NCBI GenBank assembly: GCA_963794615.1
Contig: CAWCEP010000012.1
Coordinates: 1-64,000 of the forward strand
Reading direction: 5' to 3'
Length of the DNA: 64,000 nucleotides
From: Chersky-840 sp963794615
Lineage (GTDB): Bacteria > Actinomycetota > Acidimicrobiia > Acidimicrobiales > UBA8190
In this document: one piece after another, positions 1-7,998 of the stretch
How the letters are laid out: the number at the start of each line of letters is the position of its first letter
Numbering within the stretch: the stretch's first letter is position 1
Notes under the pieces: model-generated
What the model was told of the DNA's origin: nothing
The model's database searches: none
What the model saw: the letters and a program-made list of their open reading frames with translations, nothing else
Position numbers and translations under genes: made by a program

Positions 1-39
1 TCGGGACATCGACAGCTCGGTGCCCCGAAGGAACGGCCG

Positions 40-240
40 TCAGCGCGCGAACGCGTGCCAACCGAGCCACATCCAGAACAACACCAAGAGATATCGGCCC
101 GCCCGGTTGCCGGCCACGCGCCCCACGATGGCGCCGAGACCGGGAAGGCGGCCCTTTGACCGCACCGCCACGAGTTGGCACACCACCACAACGGCGCCGA
201 GGACGGCCCACACGATCAGTGTCGTGTGGCGACCGATCAC
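40..240 (-). CDS. small membrane protein, DUF6186-like
   Basis: A 66-residue protein starting at a GTG. It has one hydrophobic segment at about residues 8-22, a short basic stretch with GRLP, and a second hydrophobic segment near the C-terminus ending in WMWLGWHAFAR. This RSKGRLP...RAGR...WLGWHxFAR layout resembles the small actinobacterial DUF6186 membrane proteins, whose function is unknown. The GTG overlaps the stop of the upstream gene (GTGA at 237-240), so the two are translationally coupled. A longer reading back to 384 is possible, but its extra residues are not membrane-like and overlap the neighbour in another frame. The family assignment comes from memory of the motif, not a search. 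Confidence 0.65.
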   Translation of the reverse strand: MIGRHTTLIVWAVLGAVVVVCQLVAVRSKGRLPGLGAIVGRVAGNRAGRYLLVLFWMWLGWHAFAR

Positions 241-671
241 GCCGTCACCAGAAACCAGCCGAGCACGAGCCACGACGCAAAGCCCACGACCTTGCCGGAT
301 CGAGTGGCATCGAGCATGTCGAGGAGCGAGCTCAGCGTGGGATGGGCGGTTCGGGGCAGGTTCACGTAGCAGTACAGCTCCCACCCCGCGGCGACCAGGG
401 CCGGCACCAGCCAGACGATGCCGGCCCGTGGGAGGTGCAGCGCGTCCGGCGTCTCGCCCACCGCCGGCGAGATCTTCTTCGGTCGACGACGGGCCCCCGA
501 GGTGGACCGGACCGTCACCACGACCGCCAGCGCCAGCGGCACGGCGGTGACGACGTCAGCGCCCGATGTGAAGGGGCGCGTGAACGACGCCAGGAGGGCG
601 TAGGCGAGCCCGAGCGCGGCGGCGACTGCAGTCCACCGTCGCCCGAGGGTCGTTCGCTCGCCGCGCTGCAT
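237..671 (-). CDS. multi-pass membrane protein of unknown function
   Basis: A 144-residue protein with about four predicted membrane segments (roughly residues 13-30, 38-52, 84-100 and 128-143) and a basic RRRPKK loop after the second. No enzymatic motif is visible. It is first in a two-gene unit, its stop overlapping the GTG of the DUF6186-like gene by four bases. It diverges from the LLM oxidoreductase, whose ATG is only 42 bases away, so the two promoters must share or overlap in that gap. I do not recognise a named family. Confidence 0.7.
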   Translation of the reverse strand: MQRGERTTLGRRWTAVAAALGLAYALLASFTRPFTSGADVVTAVPLALAVVVTVRSTSGARRRPKKISPAVGETPDALHLPRAGIVWLVPALVAAGWELYCYVNLPRTAHPTLSSLLDMLDATRSGKVVGFASWLVLGWFLVTA

Positions 672-700
672 GGCACAGGTCTAGTTTGCGGTGCACCGTC

Positions 701-706
701 TAGCGT
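701..706 (+). promoter_or_regulatory. candidate -10 element of a leaderless transcript
   Basis: TAGCGT fits the actinobacterial TANNNT -10 pattern and lies seven bases before the ATG at 714. That distance would place the transcription start at or next to the A of ATG. No Shine-Dalgarno-like sequence precedes the gene, consistent with leaderless expression. This is inferred from sequence only. Confidence 0.35.
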
Positions 707-713
707 CGTTGCC

Positions 714-1652
714 ATGACTCTGCGCATCTTCACCGAGCCCCAGCAGGGGGCGTCCTACGATCAACTGCTCACCGTGGCCCGAACGGCGGAGGAATGTGGC
801 TTCGGCGCCTTCTTCCGGTCGGACCACGTGCTCAAGATGGGCGCCGCCAGCGGACGGCCCGGCGTGACCGACGCCTGGGTGACGCTGGCCGGACTGGCCC
901 GTGACACGAGCGTGATCCGTCTCGGAACCCTGGTCACGCCGGTGACATTCCGTGCCATCGGGCTCTTCACCGTCATCGCCGCCCAGGTGGACGAGATGAG
1001 CGGGGGCCGGGTCGAGGTCGGACTGGGGGCCGGTTGGTACGAGGCCGAGCACCAGGCCTTCGGCATCCCGTTCCCCCCGCTCGGCGCCCGCTACGACATG
1101 CTGGAGGACCAGCTCGCCGTCCTCCATGGCACGTGGTCGGCCTCCTCGGGTGCGACATTCGAGTTCACAGGACGAACCTGTGCGGTGGACATCGACGCCG
1201 ACACCGTGCGGCCCCGGCAGCGGCCCCATCCCCCCATCGTGGTGGGAGGAAGCGGCGGGCCCCGCTCGTCCCGGCTGGCTGCCACCTATGGCGACGAGTA
1301 CAACACCTCGTTCGTGCCCGCCGACGTCATGCGCGACGTCCATGACCACGTCAGGCACGCCTGCGAGGAACAGGGTCGTGACCCGTCGACCCTGATCTAC
1401 TCCGCCGGCCAGGTCCTGTGCTGCGGTCGGACCGAGGCGGAGGTGGCCCGACGAGCCGCCGCCATCGGGCGCGACGTCGCCGAGCTGAGGAAGAACGGCC
1501 TGGCCGGCTCGCCCGCGGAGGTGCTCGAGAAGTTGGGCGATCTCGCCGACCACGGGGCCGAGCGGTTCTATCTCCAGATTCTGGACCTGTCCGACCTCGA
1601 CCATCTGCGGCTCGTCGCCGAGCAGGTGCTCCCGCACGCGCCCGGCCGCTGA
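714..1652 (+). CDS. LLM class F420-dependent oxidoreductase
   Basis: A 312-residue protein of the bacterial luciferase-like monooxygenase fold, typical length for the family. The N-terminus has the usual strand and helix (MTLRIFTEPQQ...AEECGFGAFFRSDHVL). The centre has the family signature GGRVEVGLGAGWYEAEHQAFG (about residues 100-120), followed by PPIVVGGSGGPRSSRLAA, a phosphate-binding strand. Relatives annotated as F420-dependent in actinobacteria catalyse hydride transfer between coenzyme F420 and varied organic substrates; the substrate here cannot be told. The ATG at 714 is chosen because the family fold begins right there, although the frame is open further upstream. It diverges from the membrane protein genes. 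Confidence 0.88.
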   Translation: MTLRIFTEPQQGASYDQLLTVARTAEECGFGAFFRSDHVLKMGAASGRPGVTDAWVTLAGLARDTSVIRLGTLVTPVTFRAIGLFTVIAAQVDEMSGGRVEVGLGAGWYEAEHQAFGIPFPPLGARYDMLEDQLAVLHGTWSASSGATFEFTGRTCAVDIDADTVRPRQRPHPPIVVGGSGGPRSSRLAATYGDEYNTSFVPADVMRDVHDHVRHACEEQGRDPSTLIYSAGQVLCCGRTEAEVARRAAAIGRDVAELRKNGLAGSPAEVLEKLGDLADHGAERFYLQILDLSDLDHLRLVAEQVLPHAPGR

Positions 1653-1702
1653 CGGACTGGACGGTGCCACACTGGCGTGGCCATCGGGCGAGGTCGTCGC
1701 CG

Positions 1703-2497
1703 TCAGCTCGACGCTTTGCGTCCGACCAGATGAAAGACGCGACTGAGTTGGCGGTAGGGATCTCGTCGGCTGGCTTCGAGCTCGACTGCGGCCGTCGCCG
1801 CAACCTGCTTGGTGTTGCTCGGGTCCAGCTCGGCTCCACTGAACTCGAGCCAGTCGACGAACAGCCATACCCCGTACCAGCGCAGTGGCTCCACGTCCTG
1901 GCTCTGCAGGAGCTCGCTGAGCTCCTCGACCGTGTCGGCCCGGCCCGGCACACCCAGCACCCCAATCTCGGTTCTGGAGTCGAACGCCGCCAAGGCGTCG
2001 TCCCACCGCTGTTCCAGGGCCGGGCGCACCGCCCCTGCCTTGGCGTTGCCCGTCATGATCGAGACCACCCCCCCGGCTGCGGCGCATCGGCACAGCTGGT
2101 GGACCAAGGGCTCGGCGTGTTCGAGGTACCCGAGCACGCCATGGCACAACACCGCCGCAAAGCGTCGACCGTGCACCGCCTCGACGGCGTGCTCACCGTC
2201 GGCCTCCACCAGGGTCACCCGTTGCTGGGCCTCGCCGGGCAGCCGCTCGAGTCGCTGTCGTGCCTTGTCCAGCATCGCCGGCGACGCATCGAGCAGGGTG
2301 ACCTGGTAGCCGGCTTGGGCCAGCGGGAACGATTGATGGCCGGCACCGCCGCCGACGTCCAACACCGTGGCCGGTGGCTCGGGCAGATGCTCGAGCAAGT
2401 GCTGGTGCAACACATACGTGCGCACGCGCCCTTTCACCGAGGCATAGGCCTTATCGGCAAAGAGGTCGACTAATCCGGCCCACGGGTCATCGCTCAC
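1703..2497 (-). CDS. class I SAM-dependent methyltransferase
   Basis: About 264 residues from a GTG at 2497. SAM-binding motif I is clear (TVLDVGGGAGHQSFPLAQAG), followed by the acidic end of strand 2 (VTLLDASPAMLDKA) and a later VEADGE motif, so the Rossmann-like methyltransferase core spans about residues 30-150. The domain order and the VSDDPWAGLVDLFADK...GRVR N-terminus resemble the SmtA/CmoM group, but the substrate is not known. The frame is open to 2710, which would overlap the divergent lipoprotein start. The GTG at 2497 gives a normal family length and leaves a 198-base promoter gap, so I prefer it; the start remains uncertain. Confidence 0.8.
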   Translation of the reverse strand: MSDDPWAGLVDLFADKAYASVKGRVRTYVLHQHLLEHLPEPPATVLDVGGGAGHQSFPLAQAGYQVTLLDASPAMLDKARQRLERLPGEAQQRVTLVEADGEHAVEAVHGRRFAAVLCHGVLGYLEHAEPLVHQLCRCAAAGGVVSIMTGNAKAGAVRPALEQRWDDALAAFDSRTEIGVLGVPGRADTVEELSELLQSQDVEPLRWYGVWLFVDWLEFSGAELDPSNTKQVAATAAVELEASRRDPYRQLSRVFHLVGRKASS

Positions 2498-2695
2498 AAC
2501 ATCAAGATATCCGTGCCATGGCGGCCCCGACGGGCGACGTGTCGACGGCTCGGCTTGCGAGCCGTCCGGTCTCGTCCCAGTGTCGGTGACGGCGTAACCA
2601 TCGCTGGCTCCTTTGGAAAAGCCGACGATCCCAACTACGGTCGGGGTCGGGCGCGACAGGAGCGCCTGGCACCAGGCGAGCGGGGGGAACAGGCC

Positions 2696-3313
2696 ATGTC
2701 CACGGCGCACAGGGTGAGGTTGTCGCTTGTCGTCTTCGCCGCGTTGGCCACGGCGTGCAGCTCGAGCCCGAGTCCCAGCGCGGGCCCGACGACGACCAGC
2801 CCGACCCTCGCCACCGGCGGCGCGACCTGCACCGGCATGACGGGCTCGCTGACGTTCACACCCCCGCTCACGAACAAGGGAGGTAGCGCCGAGTCAACCG
2901 CCGTGGCGTTGCGCGCCGCCGGATGCACCACCAAGGGCTCCAATGTCTCCACGGTGACCGGGGGCAGCGCGTCGGCCACGATCTCGATCACCTCGAACTC
3001 CTGCACCGAGCTGATCACGTCGAGGGCTCTCACCGTCAACATCGCCTGGGCGCCGGCGACGATCCGGCCCAGTGTGCTGACCTTTTCGGGCTACGGCGGC
3101 ACGACCGGCCCATCGGGAGGGGAAGGCTTCAAGCTCCCGAACCCGGGCGGCACCGCCAAGGTCACGGGCTCGTTCTCGGGGTCGGACCACGGCGCCGGCT
3201 CCACGGCGCTGGCCCTAGCCAACGAGACCACCACACAGTTGCTGTCGGCCTGCGGGTCACCGGCGGGGCTGACCTCGGTCCTGGTGACCTCGGGCACCGT
3301 GACCCTGCAGTGA
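2696..3313 (+). CDS. putative lipoprotein
   Basis: A 205-residue protein with a lipoprotein signal: basic N-terminus, hydrophobic core and a lipobox-like LATAC, with the lipidated Cys at about residue 20, followed by a Ser/Pro/Thr-rich tether. The mature part is rich in Gly, Ser and Thr with regularly spaced Cys residues and beta-strand-like alternation, so it is probably an extracytoplasmic beta-rich protein. I recognise no domain. The start is the ATG that directly precedes the signal peptide; upstream codons in the same frame do not look coding. It diverges from the methyltransferase and is followed by an unrelated small gene. Confidence 0.75.
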   Translation: MSTAHRVRLSLVVFAALATACSSSPSPSAGPTTTSPTLATGGATCTGMTGSLTFTPPLTNKGGSAESTAVALRAAGCTTKGSNVSTVTGGSASATISITSNSCTELITSRALTVNIAWAPATIRPSVLTFSGYGGTTGPSGGEGFKLPNPGGTAKVTGSFSGSDHGAGSTALALANETTTQLLSACGSPAGLTSVLVTSGTVTLQ

Positions 3314-3438
3314 ATCCCGGTGCCGGTGCGGTGCCGTCGACATGGTGCCTCCGGTTCGACATCGATGATGACGACAAGGGAGCATCCAGCGCGCCGGTAG
3401 GCTGAGACTGCCTGTCCCGGGCGCGCGGAGGTCGGCTC

Positions 3439-3756
3439 ATGGATGTCAAAGGAAACGGTGCTCGTATCGATCTCTTGCCGGCACGCCTCGAGATGCCGGC
3501 CCCGATCACCGACGAGGAGCTCACCGCCCTCGCCCTTGCCGCCGAACCCGATCAGCCGCTCGACCCCGACGCCGTGCCCCTGGCCGACTATCTCGCCCAA
3601 AGCTTCGGCCCGCTACCCGAGTGGTACATGGCACCGGTGATGGCAAGACACAGCGGACGGCGGCGCCAGGCGATCATCCTCACCGTGATCGGCGCGTTCT
3701 TGTTGATCGAGGCATTCGGGCTGTGCAGCACCTACGGGCAATTCCCGTTTCACTGA
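3439..3756 (+). CDS. small membrane-anchored protein of unknown function
   Basis: A 105-residue protein. The first two thirds are soluble and acidic (PITDEELTALALAAEPDQPLDPDAVPLADYL), followed by a basic SGRRR and one C-terminal membrane segment (about residues 79-95). This suggests a tail-anchored protein with its bulk in the cytoplasm. A good Shine-Dalgarno sequence, GGAGG, lies eight bases before the ATG. A TAGGCT -10-like box lies further upstream near 3397. It converges on the response regulator gene with a 35-base gap. No family is recognised. Confidence 0.6.
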   Translation: MDVKGNGARIDLLPARLEMPAPITDEELTALALAAEPDQPLDPDAVPLADYLAQSFGPLPEWYMAPVMARHSGRRRQAIILTVIGAFLLIEAFGLCSTYGQFPFH

Positions 3757-3791
3757 GCCCACTCGCATCGCTCGCCTAGAAACCGGTCTCG

Positions 3792-4472
3792 CTACTCCCC
3801 CGGGGCGAGACCGCCGGTCAGGACCAAGCGGACCAACTCGGTCCGTGACTCGATACCGAGCTTGGCAAAGACATGGTTCAGGTGTCCTTCCACCGTCCGC
3901 ACGCTCACTCCCATCCGAAGGGCGATGGCCCGGTTCGTCAATCCCTCGGCGACCAACTCGACCGTCTCGTGCTCGCGCCATGTCAGTCGATGGATACCCA
4001 CCACATTGGAAGGAGCTTCCGGCCTGTCGCGACGCGACGACAACACGGGGTCGACCACAACGGATCCATGGCCGGCGGCTCGAACCGCACCGATGAGCTC
4101 ATCACGCGGCATCGTCTTCAGGAGATACCCGGCCGCACCGACCTCGAAGGCGTCGTGCACGAACTGTTCGTTGTCGTGCGCCGACAGCATCACGACACGC
4201 ACGCTCGGATGGGTAACAGACAATTGCCGCGCCACCTCGATGCCACTCTCACCGGGGAGCTGCACGTCGACGAGCACCACCTCCGGCTCCAGGGCATCGA
4301 CGAGAGCGAGTGCGCTGGACCCGTTTTCGGCCTCGCCCACGACGGTAATATCGTCAGACGTCTCGAGTACTTGGCGTGTCCCGGTGCGCACGACGGCGTG
4401 ATCATCGACGATCAGTACGTGGAGCAAGGTATCGCGGCCTTCCGCCTCCACCCACACTGCGGTATCGACCAC
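3792..4472 (-). CDS. NarL/FixJ-family response regulator
   Basis: A 226-residue two-component response regulator. The receiver domain (about residues 18-135) has the acidic pocket IVDDH, the phosphoacceptor Asp69 in VVLVDVQLPG, and the conserved Lys119 in GYLLKT. A LuxR-type helix-turn-helix follows (about 160-220) with LTWREHETVELVAEGLTNRAIALRMGVSVRTVEGHLNHVFAKLGIESRTEL. Phosphorylation should promote DNA binding at target promoters. No histidine kinase gene lies nearby, so it is an orphan in this window. The start is a GTG; a shorter start just before the receiver is possible. Confidence 0.92.
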   Translation of the reverse strand: MVDTAVWVEAEGRDTLLHVLIVDDHAVVRTGTRQVLETSDDITVVGEAENGSSALALVDALEPEVVLVDVQLPGESGIEVARQLSVTHPSVRVVMLSAHDNEQFVHDAFEVGAAGYLLKTMPRDELIGAVRAAGHGSVVVDPVLSSRRDRPEAPSNVVGIHRLTWREHETVELVAEGLTNRAIALRMGVSVRTVEGHLNHVFAKLGIESRTELVRLVLTGGLAPGE

Positions 4473-4772
4473 GTTCCAATGATACCGGTCCTTCGGTGTT
4501 ATCTACCGCAAGAATTGCTTGCCGCTACTCCGTCACCGCGGCGTCACGCATTGTTCGCACGGCCCCACCCCTCGCGTGCCACGATCCGAGGGGAATCACC
4601 TATACGTCCCGGGTGCAACCACGTGTGACCAGGTGGCAAGCAAAATGGGACAATGTTCGTGCGCACCGCGGTGGATGCTGCGCGCCGGAATCTCAACGCG
4701 GTTGCTTCCGCCTGTTCGTTGGTCGGAGTGGCCCGGCCTGTATTCCAGGGACCGGTCCTGTGCTCTGACTGC
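4473..4772. other. intergenic region without recognised gene
   Basis: Three hundred bases between the response-regulator start and the end of the transporter gene, both on the minus strand. It is less GC-rich just upstream of the response regulator and probably holds its promoter. I see no convincing ORF, RNA or intrinsic terminator. Confidence 0.4.
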
Positions 4773-6323
4773 TCAATGCACCACATCGTGGACGGCGGGT
4801 GCCGTCCTGGTTTCGGTCACCCGGACTACTTCACCAACCGGTGCCGAGGTTTGTTCGACGACGAGTGGGAAGCTCAAGTCCTCGCCGGACACGTCTTCGA
4901 GATTGCGACGGGCCGGCTCGGGGAGCACCAGCGTAAGCAGGCAACCGGCCACCGACGCTCCTCCTGCCACCAGCAACATGCCTCGAAGTCCGATGCCTTT
5001 CTGTAGCTGCGGCACGAGAAAGACACCGATGAATGCTCCCAGCTTGCCGATTCCCGCTGCGATGCCGTGACCCGTTGTTCGCATGCTCACGGGAAAGATC
5101 TCAGAGGGGAGGACGAACGTCGTGGTATTGGGACCGAACTCAATGAAGAAATAACTCAGCCCGAAGATGAGAAGGAAGGGCGCCACCATCGTTGTCAAGA
5201 TTGGGATCGCGCCGAGGGCGACGAATGCAGCTGCCATGACCGCGAAACCGATCATCTGCAAACGACGATGGCCGATTCGGTCCATCTTCGTGAACGCAAG
5301 CAGATAGCCCGGCACCGCGAAGACCATGAAGATCCCAAGGGTCCAGGCCAGCTTGGCGACCAACGTGGCGTGGGGAGCGACGTCTTTCAGGATGGCGGGC
5401 AGCGACAGCGTGTTGCCGTAATAGGCATAGTCGAAGAGGAACCACGAACCCGCCGTACCCAGCAGGAGCAGGAGGGTACGACGATCGGTCAGGAACCGAC
5501 CGAGCCCGAGGCGGTTCGGAACGTCGTGGGAGTATGTCGCCGGTGCCGTCACCACCCCTTCCGAGAAACGTGCCAGCTGACTGGCGGCACGATCGGCTTC
5601 GCCCTGGACTCGAGCCTGAAACCGCGGTGATTCCGGCATCTTGGCTCGCATGTACACCACGGTGGCGGCCGGAATGGCGCCCAAGCCGAGCATCAGGCGC
5701 CACGTCAGATCGTGGTTCACCCCCGATGTCAGCAAGATGAGCCCCACGAGCGGGCCCACGATCAGCCCTAGGGCCTGCATCGAGAACACAAGTCCTACCA
5801 GGCGGCCTCGGTCGTCCCGGTTGGCGTACTCGCTCATCAGCACGGCCGAGACCGGGTAATCCCCGCCGATGCCGAGGCCCAGGATGAAGCGTGCCACCAC
5901 CAGCCACAAGAACCCAGTCGCGAAAGCGGAGGTGACAGCCCCCACGATCATGATGACCGCTACCAAGGCGTAGACGCTCTTGCGCCCGAGCACGTCGGCG
6001 ATTCGGCCGAACACGAGCGCCCCGATGAACGCGGCCAGGATCGTCGAGCCTGCCACCCAACTGGTCTGGGAGGTCGACAGGTGCCACTGGGCCTTGACCA
6101 ACACGGCGACCGTGCTGATCACGAAGAGGTCATAGGCGTCGGTGAAGAATCCCATGCCCGAGATCACCACGGCCCGCCGGTGGAACCGGCTCCGCGGAGC
6201 ATCGTTCAGTAGGTCGCTCACCGTCGCCGCCGCCGCCAGGCCGGTCAGGGGTAACTCCATCCCCCCCGTGCCGGGCCTGCCCAGGGGCGCACCAAAAGCT
6301 CCGGTCACCTGCGGGCCTTCCAT
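4773..6323 (-). CDS. MFS transporter, PHS-type phosphate:H+ symporter
   Basis: A 516-residue major facilitator protein with twelve membrane segments in two halves. The N-terminal half has GFFTDAYDLFVIS and the MFS loop GRIADVLGRKSVY. The fourth segment region carries GIGGDYPVSAVLMSEYANRDDRG, which closely matches the GGDYPLS signature of the Pho84-like PHS family. The C-terminal half has EIFPVSMRTTGHGIAAGIGKLGA, also typical of that family. It should import inorganic phosphate with protons across the cytoplasmic membrane. The upstream region has six PHO-box-like 11-base units, which independently supports a phosphate role. A distinctive soluble N-terminus of about 45 residues precedes the first membrane segment. 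Confidence 0.87.
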   Translation of the reverse strand: MEGPQVTGAFGAPLGRPGTGGMELPLTGLAAAATVSDLLNDAPRSRFHRRAVVISGMGFFTDAYDLFVISTVAVLVKAQWHLSTSQTSWVAGSTILAAFIGALVFGRIADVLGRKSVYALVAVIMIVGAVTSAFATGFLWLVVARFILGLGIGGDYPVSAVLMSEYANRDDRGRLVGLVFSMQALGLIVGPLVGLILLTSGVNHDLTWRLMLGLGAIPAATVVYMRAKMPESPRFQARVQGEADRAASQLARFSEGVVTAPATYSHDVPNRLGLGRFLTDRRTLLLLLGTAGSWFLFDYAYYGNTLSLPAILKDVAPHATLVAKLAWTLGIFMVFAVPGYLLAFTKMDRIGHRRLQMIGFAVMAAAFVALGAIPILTTMVAPFLLIFGLSYFFIEFGPNTTTFVLPSEIFPVSMRTTGHGIAAGIGKLGAFIGVFLVPQLQKGIGLRGMLLVAGGASVAGCLLTLVLPEPARRNLEDVSGEDLSFPLVVEQTSAPVGEVVRVTETRTAPAVHDVVH

Positions 6324-6372
6324 CCATTTCCCCCTGAGCGGTTTTCCCTGCTTCCTGGCCGATCTTCACAGC

Positions 6373-6438
6373 AAGAGGTAATCACCGGGCCATCTGAAGG
6401 TAATCGCAACGTGAACGAATAGTGAACGTTTGGTAAAC
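6373..6438 (-). promoter_or_regulatory. PHO box (PhoP operator), six 11-base units
   Basis: Read on the minus strand from 6438 downward, units start every 11 bases: GTTTACCAAAC, GTTCACTATTC, GTTCACGTTGC, GATTACCTTCA, GATGGCCCGGT, GATTACCTCTT. Actinobacterial PhoP binds direct 11-base repeats with a GTTCACC-like core. Here five of six units keep the G-T/A-T-x-A-C pattern in exact phase. The array sits about 50-115 bases upstream of the phosphate transporter ATG, and eight bases before the divergent gene at 6446, so both may respond to phosphate starvation. Confidence 0.78.
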
Positions 6439-6445
6439 AGAGACC

Positions 6446-6961
6446 ATGATTCCAGAGTCCGGGAAGGACCGACCCGCCAAGCAGACGACCCCCGAGGTCG
6501 CCACTGGCGTGTCACCGTCAACCCCGGGGGCGCTCGATTGGCAGGGCGGGGTTTGTTCGGTCGTGCAAGGCGTGCGTGGGATCGAATCTGCGCTGAGCAC
6601 GGGAGATGTGGCAGGGGGCATCTCCTTTGCCGACGCGGTGGTCGCCATGACCACCGATCTGCTCGACGCCATCGACCTTCGTCCGTGCGAGGATCCCGAA
6701 TGGGATGCCGAGCTGATCTCTACGCTGCGCGTCTACCGCAACGGTGCGTTCGTGCTTCGAAGTCTTGTCGCCGTCGATGCCGAATCCGATCGCGACGCGA
6801 CGTCGGTCTGCATGGCCCTCTTGCAACAGGGACACGATCACCTGCGCGCCCTCGTGGGCCAGAGCTCCACTCGCAACCTGGCGACGCCCTCCCGATCAGG
6901 TGCGGAGCGCTCCGAAAGCACATCCCACCGGCGCGCCCCGCAACGACTCGACCCGCCGTAG
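6446..6961 (+). CDS. protein of unknown function, possibly phosphate-regulated
   Basis: A 171-residue soluble protein. The middle (about residues 35-140) is probably helical, with VCSVVQGVRGIESALSTGDVAGGISFADAVVAMTTDLLDAIDLRPCEDPEWDAELISTLR and a later FVLRSLVA...CMALLQQGHDHLRALV. Both termini are Ser/Pro/Arg-rich and likely disordered. No family is recognised. The ATG lies eight bases from the PHO-box array that faces the phosphate transporter, so it may belong to the same regulon. There is no ribosome binding site before it, so the transcript may be leaderless or nearly so. Confidence 0.55.
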   Translation: MIPESGKDRPAKQTTPEVATGVSPSTPGALDWQGGVCSVVQGVRGIESALSTGDVAGGISFADAVVAMTTDLLDAIDLRPCEDPEWDAELISTLRVYRNGAFVLRSLVAVDAESDRDATSVCMALLQQGHDHLRALVGQSSTRNLATPSRSGAERSESTSHRRAPQRLDPP

Positions 6962-7680
6962 AGCACGATCACACTCGACCACGCCGCCGATCCGGCCGCG
7001 GCGCGAAGTATGCTCCGAGCGTGGGCTTCATTTTCCGCAAGCTCCTCGCCATCCTCAGGGTTCGACGCGATCGTCGAAACAGGTCACGCGGCCGCTGACC
7101 TCCCGAACCGACGTCGACCCAGGGGCACTCCACCGAGGCGATCAAAGGGGCCGGCGTTTGTAAATTCGGACCCCGTGACCAAGCTCCGGGGCTGCCGGCG
7201 AGCCTTGCGGGCCCGAATGCGGCAAGGGGGACACGGAGGCTCGCGTGCCCTGGGAAAAATGGGGCGGATGTCTCATTGAGGACGCCTCCTGCCAGCGTTA
7301 CCGTGTCCTCATCGCCTGGCGCTGGGACGACGCACCCAACGCAGACGACGGGCAACTGCTGGGGCTGGAGGCACCCGATTCCGGGGGGTTTACCGGGTGC
7401 CTCGCCTCGGTACCCTGCACTCCCGGGTCAATGCCTCGCACCCTGCCCCGCCTGAGCGAGCCCTCTTTTTCCCGGTCGACCGCCGGCACCTGGGCGCATG
7501 CCGTGGTGCATCTGTTGCTCAGGCTCACCCGGACGGCTGCCGATAGCTGACTTCCGTGCACCGCCGAGGGAATCGACCGGGAGGGGAAAGACCCATGACG
7601 AGGCAGCTGTCGCGTGCAGGAACCAGGCGTCGACACGGCCCTGGCCGCCCTCGGTGCCAGACATCCAGCGGGTGCGCCCG
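6962..7680. other. long region with no confident gene
   Basis: About 700 bases. Open frames here have codon use and composition unlike real genes. One possible micro-ORF runs from a GTG at 7021 to 7098 (25 residues, very basic: VGFIFRKLLAILRV...), but nothing independent supports it. The region includes the strong inverted repeat at 7368-7403. Otherwise I see nothing. Confidence 0.4.
7368..7403. repeat. inverted repeat / hairpin
   Basis: GAGGCACCCG at 7368-7377 pairs perfectly with CGGGTGCCTC at 7394-7403 around a 16-base loop rich in G and T. There is no T-run, so it is not a classical intrinsic terminator. A related GGGTGCC/GGCACCC hairpin occurs at 13419-13436. Confidence 0.6.
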
Positions 7681-7956
7681 ATGAGCTACACCCGAGCTGA
7701 GAGAGACGTCCTGGTGGCCGGGCTCGTCGGTGGTCAGGAACGAGATTCGGTGTGGTCGACTTCGACCGACGCGATCGGAAGCCTCGGCGCTCTCGGCCTG
7801 GTGAGGATCGGCCAGGAGATCCTGTCCGATGGCTCGGTCTTGTCCTTTCCCTTGTGCCTCAGTCCTCTTGGCGTCCTGGAGGCCAGGCGACTCCACGAGG
7901 TGGACCGTGTGGTCTGGGGCGAGATCGCCCAGTTCGCCGGTTTCGGCTCCGCCTGA
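7681..7956 (+). CDS. small protein of unknown function
   Basis: A 91-residue protein starting at ATG MSYTRAERDVLVAGLVGGQ. The sequence looks like a compact winged-helix-like fold (helix, helix, then GLVRIGQEILSDGSVLSFPLCLSPLGVLEARRLHEVD), but this is only an impression. The frame is open upstream to 7498, where composition is poor, so the internal ATG is preferred. It converges on the thioesterase gene with a 42-base gap. No family assigned. Confidence 0.45.
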   Translation: MSYTRAERDVLVAGLVGGQERDSVWSTSTDAIGSLGALGLVRIGQEILSDGSVLSFPLCLSPLGVLEARRLHEVDRVVWGEIAQFAGFGSA

Positions 7957-7998
7957 CCGGGTCCTTCGCCGGTCGCGGTCCGGCCCCGTCCGAGTGGC

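Noticed and set aside
7245..7550. 101-codon plus-strand frame in the 7 kb gap
   Set aside because: No family, no ribosome binding site, and it runs through the strong inverted repeat.
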